Assembly (NCBI GenBank): GCA_003660865.1
Contig: QMVA01000111.1
Location: forward strand, 1-5,553
Length of the DNA stretch: 5,553 nt
Direction of reading: 5' to 3'
From: Candidatus Nanohalarchaeota archaeon
Lineage (GTDB): Archaea > EX4484-52 > B79-G9
The translations under genes were made by a program, and so were the position numbers. The notes under the pieces are model-generated. The model did not search any database. It had not been told where the DNA came from and saw only the letters and a program-made list of their open reading frames with translations. Below, one piece after another: positions 5,507-5,553 of this stretch (position 1 is its first letter; each line of letters starts with the position of its first letter).

Positions 5507-5553
5507 GCATTCCCAAAAAACAGAAAGTAGATACTCAAAAAGGAATTTTAAAC

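Overview
The window is bacterial. Shine-Dalgarno sites are clear, genes are packed in operons, and the enzymes belong to anaerobic H2 metabolism. The source looks like an anaerobic fermenter or syntroph. The gene set, with a hydrogenase-linked small membrane protein, recalls genomes of uncultured lineages such as Omnitrophota-like bacteria, but that placement is a weak inference. No RNA gene, CRISPR array, insertion sequence or origin was seen.

Layout: (1) Bases 1-168 are a probable divergent intergenic region. A leftward reading frame may begin at base 20 and leave the window after six complete codons. Between it and the first hydrogenase gene lie two inverted repeats. (2) Bases 169-4062 are a three-gene rightward operon. 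The first gene is a fusion of a complete NuoE-like [2Fe-2S] protein with a NuoF-like FMN/NADH/[4Fe-4S] protein (533 aa). It is followed 34 bases later by a [FeFe]-hydrogenase catalytic subunit (best start 1805, 563 aa). The third gene, overlapping the second by four bases, encodes a 189-aa polytopic membrane protein. (3) Bases 4063-4095 are a short convergent gap with a weak terminator-like hairpin. (4) Bases 4096-5421 on the minus strand encode a divergent GCS2 (glutamate-cysteine ligase / YbdK-type carboxylate-amine ligase) family protein. Its probable promoter has a perfect TATAAT and nested inverted repeats in 5455-5506.

How the genes fit together: the fusion protein should exchange electrons with NAD(H) at FMN and pass them through its iron-sulfur clusters to the hydrogenase, which makes or consumes H2 at the H-cluster. 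This is a compact two-polypeptide version of the three-subunit HydABC/HndABCD-type enzymes. The fusion lacks the C-terminal two-[4Fe-4S] domain usual in HydB/HndC. The hydrogenase lacks the C-terminal [2Fe-2S] domain of Thermotoga-type HydA. The His/Cys motif that normally binds the accessory [4Fe-4S] cluster next to the N-terminal [2Fe-2S] domain is also absent, while every other cluster motif and the proton-path residues are intact. The membrane protein is translationally coupled to the hydrogenase and has the size and hydrophobic pattern of an ECF-transporter S-component-like fold; its job is unknown. The GCS2-like gene is AT-richer, lies on the other strand and is probably functionally separate.

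The most interesting points are the loss of the His-Cys3 cluster in an otherwise complete hydrogenase, the stripped-down NuoEF-fusion architecture, the coupled membrane protein, and the inverted repeats in both flanking control regions.
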